The notes under the pieces: generated by a model
What the model was told of the DNA's origin: nothing
The model's database searches: none
What the model saw: only the letters and a program-made list of their open reading frames with translations
Position numbers and translations under genes: made by a program
Source: Aurantimonas sp. 22II-16-19i
GTDB lineage: Bacteria > Pseudomonadota > Alphaproteobacteria > Rhizobiales > Rhizobiaceae
DNA: 64,000 nucleotides
Direction: 5' to 3'
NCBI RefSeq assembly: GCF_002088275.1
Contig: NZ_AQQS01000021.1
Location: 1-64,000, forward strand
In this document: piece after piece, positions 56,106-64,000 of the stretch
How the letters are laid out: each line of letters begins with the position of its first letter
Numbering within the stretch: the stretch's first letter is position 1

Positions 56106-56879
56106 GTGAATGTGCAGTCGCATCCCGAACGCGCGGCGTCGAGCGAAAGTCGTCTCGAGGGAACCCTGATCGCCCAGGGGCTTTCGAAGACCTATCGCGG
56201 CCGGCGGGTGGTCGACGACGTCGGGCTGGTGGTGCGCCGGGGCGAGGCGGTCGGGCTGCTCGGCCCGAACGGCGCCGGCAAGACGACCTGCTTCTACATG
56301 ATCACCGGGCTCATCCCGGTGGATTCCGGCCGGATCGGGCTCGACGGCCACGACATCACGCGGGTGCCCATGTACCGGCGTGCCCGGCTCGGCATCGGCT
56401 ACCTGCCCCAGGAGGCCTCGATCTTTCGCGGCCTGTCGGTGGAGGACAACATCCGCGCCGTGCTCGAGGTGACGCAGCCCGACCGCAAGGCCCGGGAGCT
56501 CGAGCTCGACGAACTGCTCGAGGAGTTCCACATCGCGCATCTGCGCAGGCAGCCCTCGACCTCGCTCTCCGGCGGCGAAAGGCGGCGCTGCGAGATCGCC
56601 CGGGCGCTGGCCTCGCGGCCGACCTTCATGCTGCTCGACGAGCCCTTCGCCGGCGTCGACCCGATCGCCGTCGCCGACATCCAGGGGCTGGTGCGCCACC
56701 TGACGGCGCGGGGCATCGGCGTGCTGATCACCGACCACAACGTCCGCGAGACGCTCGGCCTCATCGACCGCGCCTACATCATGCATGCCGGCTCGGTGCT
56801 GACCCATGGCAGCCCGCAGGCGATCGTCGACAATCCCGACGTGCGCCGGCTGTATCTCGGCGACCAGTTCCACTTCTAG
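56106..56879 (+). CDS. lptB: LptB, LPS export ABC transporter ATPase
   Basis: The cytoplasmic ATPase that powers LPS extraction by LptFG. Walker A is GPNGAGKTTCFYMI, the Q-loop lies in YLPQEAS, the signature is LSGGERRRCEIARALA and Walker B is FMLLDEPFAGVDP, with H in ITDHNVRE. The 257-residue length includes an N-terminal extension of about 18 residues. It is 13 bases from lptA, ahead of rpoN as usual in rhizobia. Confidence 0.96.
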   Translation: MNVQSHPERAASSESRLEGTLIAQGLSKTYRGRRVVDDVGLVVRRGEAVGLLGPNGAGKTTCFYMITGLIPVDSGRIGLDGHDITRVPMYRRARLGIGYLPQEASIFRGLSVEDNIRAVLEVTQPDRKARELELDELLEEFHIAHLRRQPSTSLSGGERRRCEIARALASRPTFMLLDEPFAGVDPIAVADIQGLVRHLTARGIGVLITDHNVRETLGLIDRAYIMHAGSVLTHGSPQAIVDNPDVRRLYLGDQFHF

Positions 56880-57050
56880 CGGGTGGGTTGAGATCAGCTT
56901 CGATCGACATCTCGCTCAATCGTGCTTGGCGAGATCGTCTGGCTGATGAGCCAGGCCGAGGTCGAGCGAGCGTCACCGGCCGATCAGTGGTCCGGAGCGC
57001 CAGGTGATGCCGGCGATCCTCTATCGCCAGTTCCGGGCTTTCTAGGTGCG

Positions 57051-57473
57051 ATGAATCGGCCATCAATATTCATATCTGCGCTAGTAATGTTGGCTTCGTG
57101 TTCGAATCCCCATGGAAAAGCGTTCGAGGCGATTTGCGCGCCCCAGCCAGATGCGAGTTCAGCCGCATTAGCGTCGTTTATCGAAGATAAATATCCATTT
57201 GTGATAGAAAACGGCCTCGATGATTACGGATCCATACTGGCTAATTACATAGCGGAACGCTCTATTAAACCCACAAGCGGAATACGCGCCTGCGAGACAA
57301 GTATGGGTGCTTGCAGAATTCATGTTGAATGTACCGTTAGATCCTTTTATGCTAAGGAAAATGTACGATATGATTTAATCTACAGTATGTTATACGATAA
57401 ATTTTCTGTTATCAGCCTTGCCTCCCATGGTGACCGAGGCAATGATGGCTGGATTATCAGACGCAGGTTTTGA
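57051..57473 (+). CDS. AT-rich putative lipoprotein gene
   Basis: A 140-residue protein with a signal sequence and lipobox (ALVMLASCSNPHG), so Cys17 is the likely lipidation site. The codon use is AT-rich, unlike neighbours, and the gene interrupts the otherwise conserved lptB-rpoN spacing, so it may be an insertion. Cys pairs (AICAPQ, RACETSMGACRIHVEC) could form disulfides. No family is recognised. The start ATG 57051 was chosen because it gives the lipoprotein signal. Confidence 0.65.
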   Translation: MNRPSIFISALVMLASCSNPHGKAFEAICAPQPDASSAALASFIEDKYPFVIENGLDDYGSILANYIAERSIKPTSGIRACETSMGACRIHVECTVRSFYAKENVRYDLIYSMLYDKFSVISLASHGDRGNDGWIIRRRF

Positions 57474-57511
57474 TTTCTGACTCTCGTTGCCCCATGGTTC
57501 TTTCCGACAGT

Positions 57512-57553
57512 AGGTTCCCCCTTTTCCCGAGAGGAGGTTCCCACTTTTCGGGA
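57512..57553. repeat. Two degenerate direct repeats of a rhizobial intergenic motif
   Basis: AGGTTCCCCCTTTTCCCGA (57512-57530) and AGGTTCCCACTTTTCGGGA (57535-57553) differ at three positions. The second, followed by TCATGCTC, matches a motif (GGTTCCCACTTTTCGG, then GATCATGCTC) that is very common between genes of rhizobial genomes. Function unknown. Confidence 0.6.
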
Positions 57554-57929
57554 TCATGCTCTCGCGAGCGCCTCCGGGCTGCATTCGAGCAGCTCCGGGC
57601 TCCCCGTCCGCCGCGCGGATCGGGCACCGGCATGCCGGGCCCACGGCCGCGGCCATGGTGCCTGACCCGCCCCGGCCCTGCCCTTGCGTCACCGCAGGCC
57701 GGCAGGGTTTCACGGGCTGGACCGCGTCGTCGCCGGCCGGTCTCGGCGGCGCGGCCACCGACAGGTCCACAAGGACGATTGACAACCTGTCACATGACTC
57801 GCTTTGATGACGCCTGTGCGGATCGGGAGGGATAACGCGCGGCTTGCCTCCCGGCCGTTGCATCGTCGTCGCGTGACACTGGCATGACGCCACGTCGCGC
57901 CGGGTCCACCGCGAATTCGATCGGCGTAA
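57554..57929. other. Upstream region of rpoN
   Basis: No gene is supported. TTGACA at 57779-57784 overlaps the small palindrome TGACAACCTGTCA (57780-57792), which could be a -35 with an overlapping operator, but no matching -10 is evident 17 bases further. The rpoN promoter remains unassigned. Confidence 0.35.
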
Positions 57930-59366
57930 ATGGCACTATCCGCTAAGCTGCAGATCAGACAATCCCAGTCGCTGGTGATGACGCCCCAGCTGCTTCAGTC
58001 CATCCGTCTCCTGCAGTACAGCAACACCGAGCTGCAGGCCTTCGTCGACAGCCAGATGGAATGCAATCCGCTGCTGGCGCAGGGTGCGGCGGCGGGAGCG
58101 GAGGGGTCTCTCCCGGTGGCTGACGGCGCGCTGCGCACGGCCGTCGGGCAGAGCGCCGCCGCCACGTCGCCGGGCGGCCCTGCGCCGGCAGCCGCCGCGC
58201 CGCGCCGCGCCGCCGCCCGCGGCCCATCCGGGGACGGCGACTACAGCATCGACGACCTCGCCGACCGCCACATCTCGCTGCACGGCCATGCCATGAAGGA
58301 GGTCGCCGACATCCTCGGCGGCGGGACCGGCCGCAAGGTCGGCGAGGCGCTGGTGGAGCATCTGGACGAAAGCGGCTACATCCGCGTCTCGGCGGAGACC
58401 GTCGCGGCCGGTCTCGGCCTGCGCACCGGCCTCGTCGAGGACATCCTCACCCGCCTGCAGGCGGAGGTCACGCCGGCCGGCCTGTTCGCCCGCGACCTCG
58501 CCGAATGCCTGACCCTCCAGCTGAAGCGGCTGAACCGCTTCGACCCGGTGATCGGCATCGTCCTGAAGAACCTCGACCTCCTGGCGCGGCGCGACTTTTC
58601 CGCCCTGCGGCGCCTGACCGGCGAGGACGAGGCGGAGCTGATGGAGATCCTCGCCGAGATCCGCGGCCTCGATCCCAAGCCCGGTCATGCCTTCGACCAC
58701 GACGGCTCGGAGGCCATCGTGCCGGACGTCTTCGTCACCGAGGCGGCGGATGGCGGCTGGCGGGTGGAGCTCAACCCGGACGCCCTGCCGCGGGTGATCG
58801 TCGACAACACCTATCTGGCGGCGGTGCGCGGCGGCACGCTCACCGACGAGGACGTCGCCTTCCTCGGCGAGTGCCAGCAGTCGGCCAACTGGCTGGTGCG
58901 CTCGCTCGACCAGCGGGCCCGCACGATCCTGAAGGTCGCGACCGAGATCGTCCGCCGCCAGGACGGGTTCCTCACCCGCGGCGTCGGCGGCCTGCGGCCG
59001 ATGACCCTGATGTCGGTCGCCGAGGCGATCGGCATGCACGAATCGACGGTCAGCCGGGTGACCTCGACGAAATACATCGCGACGCCGCGCGGCACCTTCG
59101 AGATGCGGTTCTTCTTCACCGTGGCGATCGCCTCGGCCGACGGCGGCGATCCCCATTCGGCCGAGAGCGTCAAGCACCGCATCAAGATCCTGATCGACGC
59201 CGAGAGCGTCGGCAACGTGATGTCCGACGACGACATCGCCGCCATCCTGAAGAAGGAGGGCATCGATCTCGCCCGCCGCACCGTGGCGAAATACCGCGAG
59301 TCGCTCGGCATCCCGTCGTCGATCCAGCGCCGGCGCGAGATGAATGCCCGCAAGCTCGCCTCCTGA
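57930..59366 (+). CDS. rpoN: RpoN, RNA polymerase sigma-54
   Basis: The alternative sigma factor for activator-dependent promoters (nitrogen and others). The 478-residue protein begins with the Gln/Leu-rich region I (LQIRQSQSLVMTPQLLQSIRLLQYSN), a variable acidic/Ala-rich region II with a long Ala-Pro insert (about 50-100), the core-binding region, the helix-turn-helix around MSVAEAIGMHESTVSRVTS, and the RpoN box ARRTVAKYRE near residue 450. Confidence 0.97.
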   Translation: MALSAKLQIRQSQSLVMTPQLLQSIRLLQYSNTELQAFVDSQMECNPLLAQGAAAGAEGSLPVADGALRTAVGQSAAATSPGGPAPAAAAPRRAAARGPSGDGDYSIDDLADRHISLHGHAMKEVADILGGGTGRKVGEALVEHLDESGYIRVSAETVAAGLGLRTGLVEDILTRLQAEVTPAGLFARDLAECLTLQLKRLNRFDPVIGIVLKNLDLLARRDFSALRRLTGEDEAELMEILAEIRGLDPKPGHAFDHDGSEAIVPDVFVTEAADGGWRVELNPDALPRVIVDNTYLAAVRGGTLTDEDVAFLGECQQSANWLVRSLDQRARTILKVATEIVRRQDGFLTRGVGGLRPMTLMSVAEAIGMHESTVSRVTSTKYIATPRGTFEMRFFFTVAIASADGGDPHSAESVKHRIKILIDAESVGNVMSDDDIAAILKKEGIDLARRTVAKYRESLGIPSSIQRRREMNARKLAS

Positions 59367-59793
59367 GGGCGCCCGGCCGCGATGCCGCGCGCGGCAGGGT
59401 CCGGGCGCGCTGCGGGCGCGCCATCCATTGCGAAGTCCGGGCCAGTATCTAGTTGTGTCAAAAGGCAGGTCGCGTTGACAGGGGCGAACGACGTTCCTAG
59501 AAGGCGCCACCTTGCGGACGCGCGGCGCGCTGCCGTGCGGGGGGCCGTCGGCGTTGCCGGATCGCCCCTTGGCGACGACGTCGGACGGGAAAGCCGCAGT
59601 GCCTCCCGCCCGTAAGAGAAGCGAGGAACCGGAGTGCCGCCGGGGGTCGTTCCCGGGGCCGGCGCTCCCGAAGCATGATGGCGGACGGCCGCGGCGGCCG
59701 TGAGGATCGCGTCATGCATGGAAACGAAGGTTTGGGGCAGGATCGTCGGCGTACCGTCGACGGGGTCGGCTTCGGGCAACAAGGAGAAGTCGA
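59367..59793. other. rpoN-hpf spacer
   Basis: No gene is supported. It contains the promoter at 59475-59503. The leader of about 285 bases between it and the hpf start is not coding. Confidence 0.45.
59475..59503 (+). promoter_or_regulatory. Likely sigma-70 promoter of hpf
   Basis: A perfect TTGACA (59475-59480) with a 17-base spacer to TAGAAG (59498-59503). Transcription would start near 59510, leaving a leader of about 285 bases before the hpf ATG. Confidence 0.55.
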
Positions 59794-60366
59794 ATGGCCT
59801 TGCGCGTATCGGGAAAGCATATGGACGTGGGCGAAGCGTTCCGCATCCGGATCGAGGAGCGCCTCGGCGAAGCGGTCGACAAGTATTTCGACGGCAATTT
59901 CTCCGGCACGGTCGTCGTCTCGAAGGAAGGCAGCAGCCGCTTCGCAACCGACTGCACCCTGCATCTGGACACCGGCGTCGTCTTCCAGGCGGCGGGCGAG
60001 GCGCATGACCCCGACGTGAGCTTCGCCGAGGCCGCCGAGCGCATCGAGAAGCGGCTGCGCCGCTACAAGCGCCGCCTCAAGGACCACCAGAACAACAGCC
60101 ACCGCGAGATGGCCTACCAGGTCATGGCGGCGATCCCGGAGGAAGACGAGGAGGTTCCCGCCGACTATGCGCCGGCGATCATCGCCGAGATGACGCTGGC
60201 CGTCGGTACCCATTCGGTCGCCGGCGCCGTGATGGAGCTGGACCGACAGGACAGCCCGTTCGTGCTGTTCAGAAACGTCAACTCCGGCGATCTGAACATC
60301 GTCTTCCGCCGCGCCGACGGGAATTACGGTTGGGTCGACCCCTCGAACTACTCGCGGGAATCGTAA
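59794..60366 (+). CDS. hpf: Long-form ribosome hibernation promotion factor
   Basis: A 190-residue HPF (RaiA family) that pairs 70S ribosomes into inactive dimers in stationary phase. The N-terminal domain has MALRVSGKHMDVGEAFRIRI, and RRYKRRLKDHQNN; the C-terminal dimerisation domain has LDRQDSPFVLFRNVNSGDLN and NYGWVDPS. Length is that of the long form, which alone can make 100S ribosomes. Set between rpoN and ptsN as in other alphaproteobacteria. Confidence 0.95.
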   Translation: MALRVSGKHMDVGEAFRIRIEERLGEAVDKYFDGNFSGTVVVSKEGSSRFATDCTLHLDTGVVFQAAGEAHDPDVSFAEAAERIEKRLRRYKRRLKDHQNNSHREMAYQVMAAIPEEDEEVPADYAPAIIAEMTLAVGTHSVAGAVMELDRQDSPFVLFRNVNSGDLNIVFRRADGNYGWVDPSNYSRES

Positions 60367-60425
60367 CCGCGCGATAAGCTCCGCGCGGTAGGATGACGTG
60401 CCCGAAATGAGAAGGCAGGCTCTCG

Positions 60426-60890
60426 ATGGATGTCGATACTCTGATTGACCCCGGCGCGATCCTGCCCGATCTCAGAGCGAATTCCAAAAAGCAGGTGTTG
60501 CAGGAGCTGGCCGCCAAGGCCGCCGAGCTCACCGGCCTTGCGGAACGCGAAATCTTCGAAACGGTGCTGGCGCGCGAGAAGCTCGGCTCCACCGGGGTCG
60601 GCAACGGCATCGCCATTCCCCATGGCAAGCTCGCCGATCTCGGCCGGATCGTCGGCGTCTTCGCGCGCCTGACGCGGCCGGTGGAGTTCGATTCCCTCGA
60701 CGACCAGCCGGTCGACATCGTGTTCCTGCTGCTGGCGCCGCAGGGCTCGGGGGCGGACCACCTGAAGGCCCTCTCCAAGGTCGCGCGCCTCCTGCGCAAC
60801 CGCAAGATCGTCGAGGAGATCCGCGAGACCCGCGATGCCCACGCGATCTATGCGCTGATGACCAACGCCATGGCGCAGAACGCCGCCTGA
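60426..60890 (+). CDS. ptsN: PtsN, nitrogen PTS EIIA component
   Basis: A 154-residue EIIA-Ntr protein of the regulatory phosphotransferase system that links nitrogen state to potassium and other controls. The phosphorylated His is in GIAIPHGKLADL, with FETVLAREKLGSTGVGNG before it. Members downstream of rpoN and hpf form a conserved cluster. Confidence 0.96.
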   Translation: MDVDTLIDPGAILPDLRANSKKQVLQELAAKAAELTGLAEREIFETVLAREKLGSTGVGNGIAIPHGKLADLGRIVGVFARLTRPVEFDSLDDQPVDIVFLLLAPQGSGADHLKALSKVARLLRNRKIVEEIRETRDAHAIYALMTNAMAQNAA

Positions 60891-61036
60891 CCGGGGCCGG
60901 ACGAACGCCGCAGCCCATCTCCTCTCCCTTTCGACGTCACCTGCCTTCCACGCCGCCAGCCTTGCGCGTCGCCGGGATCGCCCGTCGAGCCGGGCCATGC
61001 CGCCGCGCGACCGGGACAACCACCTTTACGAGAGAT

Positions 61037-61080
61037 TGTTTCGATTATGCATATATAGGTTGTTGATCGCATGCGATCCT
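61037..61080 (+). promoter_or_regulatory. AT-rich region with a 14-base palindrome upstream of the T6SS genes
   Basis: The AT-rich stretch at 61037-61060 (with TATATA) is followed by the perfect palindrome GATCGCATGCGATC (61065-61078). It lies about 100 bases before the vgrG start in a G+C-rich region and may be an operator. No sigma-54 (TGGC-N8-TTGC) promoter was found despite the nearby rpoN. Confidence 0.4.
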
Positions 61081-61180
61081 TGATAGGCTGCGACGGTCGA
61101 CCCTGCATCCGGTCCCCCCTCGGGGCGCACGGATAGACAGCGTCGACGCGACGTGGCTTCTCTTCCCGGGAAAGGGATCG

Positions 61181-62983
61181 ATGAGCGGAGCGCTCCTGCA
61201 ACGAACGCGCATCGGCGAGTTGACGACGCCGTTCGGCAAGGACGTCCTGGTGCTGCACCGGCTGACCGGGACCGAGGCGCTGAGCGAGAATTTCGAGCTG
61301 CGGGTGGATGCCCTGTCCAAGGTGCCCGGTCTCGATTTCTCCACGGCCATCGGCGAGCACTGCACCGTCCGCCTCAACACCATCCGCGACGGCATGCGCT
61401 TCTTCGACGGCCTCCTCACCGACGCCGAGTGGCTCGGCGCCGAGGACGGCGCCTATCGCTACCAGCTGACGCTGCGGCCCTGGTTCGAGCTGCTGGGACA
61501 CCGGATCGACCGGCTGATCTTCCACGAGATGACCGCACCCGACATCGTCGCCAGGGTGTTTGCCGGCCATGGCGGCCTCGCCCGCTTCGAGCGGCGCCTC
61601 ACCCGCTCCTATCCGACCCTCGAATACACCGTGCAGGCCGAGGAGAGCGATCTCGACTTCTGCCGCCGGCTGATGGAGGCCCATGGCATCGCCTACTACT
61701 TCACCCATGGGCGCGGCGAGCACACGCTGGTCATGGCGGACGGCATCTCGGGCTACGATCCGGTGCCGGGCGGAACCCGGAACTACTATCCGCTCGACCG
61801 GCAATATCGGCGCGACGAGGAGCATTTCGCCCGCGTCGTCGCCGGGCGGCGCTTCACCCACGGCCGCTCCACCCTCAACGACTACGACTTCAAAAAGCCG
61901 AGCGCCGACCTGACGGCGGAACGACGGGGCGACACCGACCACGCCCATGGCGGGCTGGAAGTCTACCGCTATCCCGGCCGCTACACCGAGCGAGGCGACG
62001 GCGAGGTCTATTCGCGCCTGAGGATCGACGCGTCGCGCAGCCTCGACCGGCAGATCAGCGCCGATGGCGACTGCATGAGCCTGTCGCCCGGCCATCTGGT
62101 GACGCTCGCCAACCACCCGAGCGGGCCGCTCAACCGCGAATACCTGACCCTGTCGGCGCGCCATCACTACCGGGCGGAGGACTATGTCAGCGGCGCCTCC
62201 GGCGACGAGGATTCCTACGAGGGCAGCTACACGTTCCTCGCCTCCGACATCCCTTTCGTGCCGCTGGCGGCGACGCCGCGGCCGAGGGCGCCCGGGCCGC
62301 AGACGGCCACGGTCGTCGGCGAGGGCGAGATCGACTGCGACGCCCATGGCCGCATCCTCGTGCGCTTCCACTGGGACCGGAAAGGCGACCAGTCGATGCG
62401 CTGCCGCGTCACCCAGGCCTGGGCCGGCAAGAGCTTCGGCGCGATCTTCATCCCCCGGGTCGGCATGGAGGTGATCGTCCAGTTCCTCGACGGCGACGCC
62501 GACCGGCCGGTGGTGACCGGTTGCGTCTACAACGGCGAGAACACGCCGCCCTATCCGCTCGGCGACGCCAAGACCATCGCCGGCTGGAAATCCCGCTCGA
62601 CCATCGGCGGCGGCGGCTACAACGAGTTCGCCATCGACGACACCAAGGGCGACGAGCTCGTCCGCCTGCATGCCCAGCACGACCTTCAGGCCAAGGTCCT
62701 GAACGACGAGCGGCGCGAGGTCTTAAACGACCGCACGACCGGCATCGGCCATGACGACACGCTCACCGTCGGCCGCGACCTCACCGTCACCGCCGGGCGG
62801 CGGATCACGCTGAAGGTCGGCGCCAGTTCGATCGTCATCGATGCCGGCTCGATCACCATCCAGTCGCCCAATGTGGAGATCAGGGCATCGCAGGAGTTCA
62901 CCTCCCGGGCAAGCATGAACTCCGAGCATAGCGCCGGCGTCCTGATGGACATCAAGGGTGCTCTGGTGAAGATCAACACATGA
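61181..62983 (+). CDS. vgrG: VgrG, type VI secretion spike protein
   Basis: A 600-residue VgrG that tips the type VI secretion tube. The N-terminal gp27-like region has TPFGKDVLVLHRLTGTEALSENFEL, and VQAEESDLDFCRRLMEAHGIAYYF; the gp5-like OB fold has GEIDCDAHGRILVRFHWDR, VTQAWAGKSFGAIFIPRVGMEVIVQFLDGD and DRPVVTGCVYNGENTPPY. The beta-helix ends with ITIQSPNVEIRASQEF; no extra effector domain is fused. It is followed by an overlapping DUF6931-like gene. Confidence 0.95.
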   Translation: MSGALLQRTRIGELTTPFGKDVLVLHRLTGTEALSENFELRVDALSKVPGLDFSTAIGEHCTVRLNTIRDGMRFFDGLLTDAEWLGAEDGAYRYQLTLRPWFELLGHRIDRLIFHEMTAPDIVARVFAGHGGLARFERRLTRSYPTLEYTVQAEESDLDFCRRLMEAHGIAYYFTHGRGEHTLVMADGISGYDPVPGGTRNYYPLDRQYRRDEEHFARVVAGRRFTHGRSTLNDYDFKKPSADLTAERRGDTDHAHGGLEVYRYPGRYTERGDGEVYSRLRIDASRSLDRQISADGDCMSLSPGHLVTLANHPSGPLNREYLTLSARHHYRAEDYVSGASGDEDSYEGSYTFLASDIPFVPLAATPRPRAPGPQTATVVGEGEIDCDAHGRILVRFHWDRKGDQSMRCRVTQAWAGKSFGAIFIPRVGMEVIVQFLDGDADRPVVTGCVYNGENTPPYPLGDAKTIAGWKSRSTIGGGGYNEFAIDDTKGDELVRLHAQHDLQAKVLNDERREVLNDRTTGIGHDDTLTVGRDLTVTAGRRITLKVGASSIVIDAGSITIQSPNVEIRASQEFTSRASMNSEHSAGVLMDIKGALVKINT

Positions 62984-63675
62984 GCGAGCCGCTCGACCCC
63001 GCTCTTTCGCCCCGAGGCGAAGCACTGGCGCCTGCAGGCGACGTGCTGGCGCCCGTCGACCGAGCTCCGGCTCCGGCCGGCGAGACGCCGTCAGCGCGCA
63101 GCGGATTGCCGCCCCTTGCCCGGGACGTCTTCACGGCGATTCCCGAGATCGCCGAGGACATGGGGGCGAGGCCGTCGAACGAGACGTGCCCCGGCTTCGT
63201 CGATCGCCTGCTCGCCTCCCCGACCCCGGAGGAGGCGGTGACCTTCTTCGCCTATCTCCTGCCGCCCGAAGCGGCGGTGCTCTGGGGCCATCGCTGCATC
63301 GCCGCGAAGACCTCCGCGACGACGCCGGCGGAACGGCCGCTCGCCGATCTCATCGCCGTCTTCGTGGCCAGCGGTCTGGCACCGGACGAGCGCGAGGCGC
63401 TGCGGCAGGAGATCCGCGCCGTCGCCGAGACGTCGCGCCCGCGCAGCCCCGTCGTCTGGATCGCCCTCGGCCTCGCCTGGAGCACGGGCAGCCTCTCCGC
63501 CCCCGACCTGCCGCCGCTCACCGCCCCAGCCTATGCGACGCCGCGGGCGATCAATGCCGGCGTGCTCGGCCTCCTCGCCCGCGCCGACATCGCCGAGCGG
63601 GCCGCGACCCTTTCCGGCTTCGTCGCCATCGGACGGCGCATCGCCGCGGCGATCGCGGCGGGGCGGCCGGCCTAG
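62980..63675 (+). CDS. DUF6931-like type VI-associated protein
   Basis: A 231-residue protein beginning with a Pro/Ala-rich disordered stretch (about 1-45), then helical segments including ARDVFTAIPEIAEDM, TPEEAVTFFAYLLPPEAAVLWGHRC and a WIALGLAWSTGSL region. It matches the pattern I know as DUF6931, found next to VgrG or FHA genes of type VI loci; possibly a VgrG-linked adaptor or chaperone. Its ATG overlaps the vgrG stop by four bases, so they are translationally coupled. Confidence 0.72.
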   Translation: MSEPLDPALSPRGEALAPAGDVLAPVDRAPAPAGETPSARSGLPPLARDVFTAIPEIAEDMGARPSNETCPGFVDRLLASPTPEEAVTFFAYLLPPEAAVLWGHRCIAAKTSATTPAERPLADLIAVFVASGLAPDEREALRQEIRAVAETSRPRSPVVWIALGLAWSTGSLSAPDLPPLTAPAYATPRAINAGVLGLLARADIAERAATLSGFVAIGRRIAAAIAAGRPA

Positions 63676-63704
63676 CCAGACGCGAACCGAGCCCGGAGCC
63701 CGCC

Positions 63705-64000
63705 ATGCGCATCGAACTCGTCATCGAGAACATCGACACCCTCGCCAATGGCGGGCCGACGCGGATCGCGATTGTCGACCGCTCCTTCGAGATCGGCCGC
63801 GAACCGCCGCGCGACTGGGTGCTGCCGGATCCCGACCGCTTCATCTCCAGCCGCCATTGCGAGGTCCGCTTCGAGGCCGGCGGCTTCGTGCTGGTCGACC
63901 ATTCGACCAACGGCACCTTCCTCAACGGCTCGGACAGGCGGCTCACCGGGCCGCAGCGACTGGCCAGCGGCGACCGGATCCAGATCGGACGATATGTCGT
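63705..64000 (+). CDS. FHA-domain type VI secretion protein, partial
   Basis: The first 98 residues of a forkhead-associated domain protein, cut by the window edge. The domain is complete enough to show IEIGRE-like SFEIGREPPRDWVLPDP, ISSRHCEVRFE, and NGTFLNGSDRRL, which bind phosphothreonine. Such proteins (TagH/Fha1) regulate type VI secretion together with the PpkA kinase. It begins 30 bases after the DUF6931-like gene. Confidence 0.88.
   Translation, partial: MRIELVIENIDTLANGGPTRIAIVDRSFEIGREPPRDWVLPDPDRFISSRHCEVRFEAGGFVLVDHSTNGTFLNGSDRRLTGPQRLASGDRIQIGRYV

Noticed and set aside
57470-57835. 121-codon plus-strand frame before rpoN
   Set aside because: Arg/Pro-rich, runs through the intergenic repeat, no ribosome-binding site.

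Overview
The window comes from a high-G+C alphaproteobacterial chromosome, most likely a member of the Hyphomicrobiales (Rhizobiales). The evidence is the gene order sppA-ihfB-lapA, lptC-lptA-lptB-rpoN-hpf-ptsN and rpsT-(rhodanese)-dnaA-dnaN-recF, a ROSE-type RNA thermometer in front of a small heat-shock gene, palindromic intergenic repeats of the rhizobial type, and a cluster of GANTC (CcrM) sites upstream of dnaA. No rRNA, tRNA or CRISPR array was seen.

Layout. 0.3-2.6 kb: a BrnT/BrnA-like toxin-antitoxin pair and an AT-rich, foreign-looking gene with a HEPN-type R-x4-H motif. 2.6-5.9 kb: a complete pqqABCDE operon on the minus strand. 6.1-6.9 kb: an OmpA-like envelope protein. 7.3-13.6 kb: a tandem duplication of a two-gene module, each with a small secreted nuclease-fold protein followed by a serralysin (M10) RTX protease; the second protease has a nidogen-like (NIDO) domain inserted inside its catalytic domain. 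13.9-24.1 kb: typA, a DUF1344-like protein, phoD-type phosphatase, priA, a CYP152-like P450 peroxygenase and a fructose-6-phosphate aldolase/transaldolase. 24.4-27.3 kb: dps, an SDR, periplasmic msrA and a GlcG/HbpS-like gene. 27.7-32.3 kb: three secreted proteins (OmpA-like, an unknown with a Glu-Pro tract, and a ClpP-fold serine protease) that look like one envelope cluster.

32.5-43.0 kb: a DUF6653-like protein, cysK, a diguanylate cyclase, a vapBC-type pair translationally coupled to coaBC-dut, ubiB-ubiE, mutM, an enoyl-CoA hydratase and rpsT. 43.0-49.2 kb: the dnaA promoter region, a rhodanese overlapping dnaA, dnaN, recF and a moeB/thiF-like gene. 49.2-54.1 kb: an NCS2 purine permease, hsp20 with its thermometer, lapA, ihfB and sppA. 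54.7-60.9 kb: the LPS transport genes lptCAB, rpoN, hpf and ptsN, interrupted by one AT-rich lipoprotein gene. 61.2-64.0 kb: the start of a type VI secretion locus (vgrG, DUF6931-like, FHA protein cut by the window edge).

Housekeeping blocks are tightly packed, with many 4-base ATGA/GTGA stop-start overlaps (pqqB-C-D-E, vapB-vapC-coaBC-dut, dnaN-recF, vgrG-DUF6931). The accessory interest lies in the duplicated protease modules, the small defence-like island at the left end, the envelope cluster at 27.7-32.3 kb and the toxin-antitoxin pair wired into the coenzyme A operon. Functions are inferred by reading motifs; no database search was run.
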